Source: Methylobacterium sp. J-088 (GTDB lineage Bacteria > Pseudomonadota > Alphaproteobacteria > Rhizobiales > Beijerinckiaceae). Taken from it: a stretch of DNA of 35,403 nucleotides. The translations under genes were made by a program, and so were the position numbers. A model generated the notes under the pieces. That model searched no databases. It was not told the origin of the DNA and saw only the letters and a program-made list of their open reading frames with translations. Below are positions 35,130 through 35,403 of the stretch, one piece after another (position 1 is the stretch's first letter; each line of letters begins with the position of its first letter). The DNA is taken from the NCBI RefSeq assembly GCF_022829295.1, contig NZ_JAKSYH010000075.1, forward strand, positions 1 through 35,403, read 5' to 3'.

Positions 35130-35159
35130 GGTTTAGCCAGGTTCTGGATTGGACACGCC

Positions 35160-35186
35160 CCCTCCCTCACCCCTTTGCGGGGAGGG
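35160..35186 (+). repeat. GC-rich intergenic hairpin repeat, copy 2
   Basis: Starts CCCTCCCTCACCCC and continues TTTGCGGGGAGGG; the CCCTCACCCC and GGGGAGGG arms pair around TTTGC with one bulged A. It matches the reverse complement of 1-28. It lies 31 bases after the homospermidine synthase stop, as copy 1 lies after prfB. A second hairpin, CCCCC-GAA-GGGGG, follows at 35190-35202. Confidence 0.55.
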
Positions 35187-35403
35187 CGGCCCCCGAAGGG
35201 GGTCGGGCCGGGAGGAAGTCCCGCGAGAGGGGAGCGACGGTGCATAGGGAGGCTGTAGCCAGCACAACGGCTCCGCCTTTTCGGAAGCCGGGTTCACCTC
35301 TCCCGACCCGGCCTGACGGCCGGCCCACCCTCCCCCGCCGAGTGAGAGGGCGACGCGCCTCGTCGTGCCGCAACCCCATTCATCGATGAGGCCGGAACAG
35401 CGT
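35187..35403. other. Intergenic, repeat-like GC-rich region at window end
   Basis: No gene is supported. The stretch is a mosaic of short inverted and G/C-rich segments: CCCCC-GAA-GGGGG (35190-35202), a GGCC-rich palindromic patch near 35309-35326, and CCCTCCCCCGCCGAGTGAGAG (35330-35350, read in parts), which echoes the hairpin repeat family. It is probably a cluster of decayed intergenic repeats. Confidence 0.4.

Overview
This window looks like core chromosome of a flagellated, polyhydroxyalkanoate-storing, GC-rich alphaproteobacterium, most likely a Methylobacterium or close relative. That genus call rests on recalled protein similarity (PhaC, AlaC, DUF3140, SciP, FlbD, homospermidine synthase), strong G/C third-position bias and many alternative GTG/TTG starts; no search was possible. 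I saw no transposase, phage gene, CRISPR array, tRNA or rRNA.

Layout. 1-5282: prfB on the minus strand with its programmed frameshift, a divergent DUF3140 gene, small secreted or lipid-anchored proteins, an unrecognised plus-strand gene and the aminotransferase alaC. 5283-10945: phaC, a convergent FadL-type porin gene, then an FAH-family gene and bioB. 10975-15422 (all minus): an orphan sensor kinase, then mnmA, a PmtA-like methyltransferase and a TVP38 membrane protein, which look like one operon. 15671-23845 (all plus) is the centre of the window: fliK, flgD, sciP, fliF, fliG, fliH, fliN and flbD. 24001-27548 interrupts the flagellar genes with a hypothetical protein, a KpsE-like exporter, a [2Fe-2S]-type protein and an HpnL/LPG-synthase-like membrane protein, after which fliP follows. 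28348-32195 (minus): a P-loop kinase translationally coupled to a large exported AMIN-like/TPR protein. 32331-35129: an IalB-family protein, a possible small ORF and homospermidine synthase.

How it works together. Structural genes for the MS ring (FliF), C-ring (FliG, FliN), export machinery (FliH, FliP), hook cap (FlgD) and hook-length control (FliK) sit with two regulators: FlbD, a sigma-54 activator, and SciP, which in Caulobacter blocks CtrA-dependent transcription. The DNA fits this: a near-consensus -24/-12 sigma-54 promoter lies just before fliK, and CtrA-like boxes (each 7 of 8 half-site bases) lie upstream of sciP, fliF and the TPR gene. The last suggests the unexplained TPR/kinase pair belongs to the flagellar or cell-cycle regulon. 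Two intergenic repeat families are also visible: a 102-bp structured element (two copies, with a compensatory stem change) and a GC-rich hairpin found 3' of prfB and 3' of the homospermidine synthase gene.
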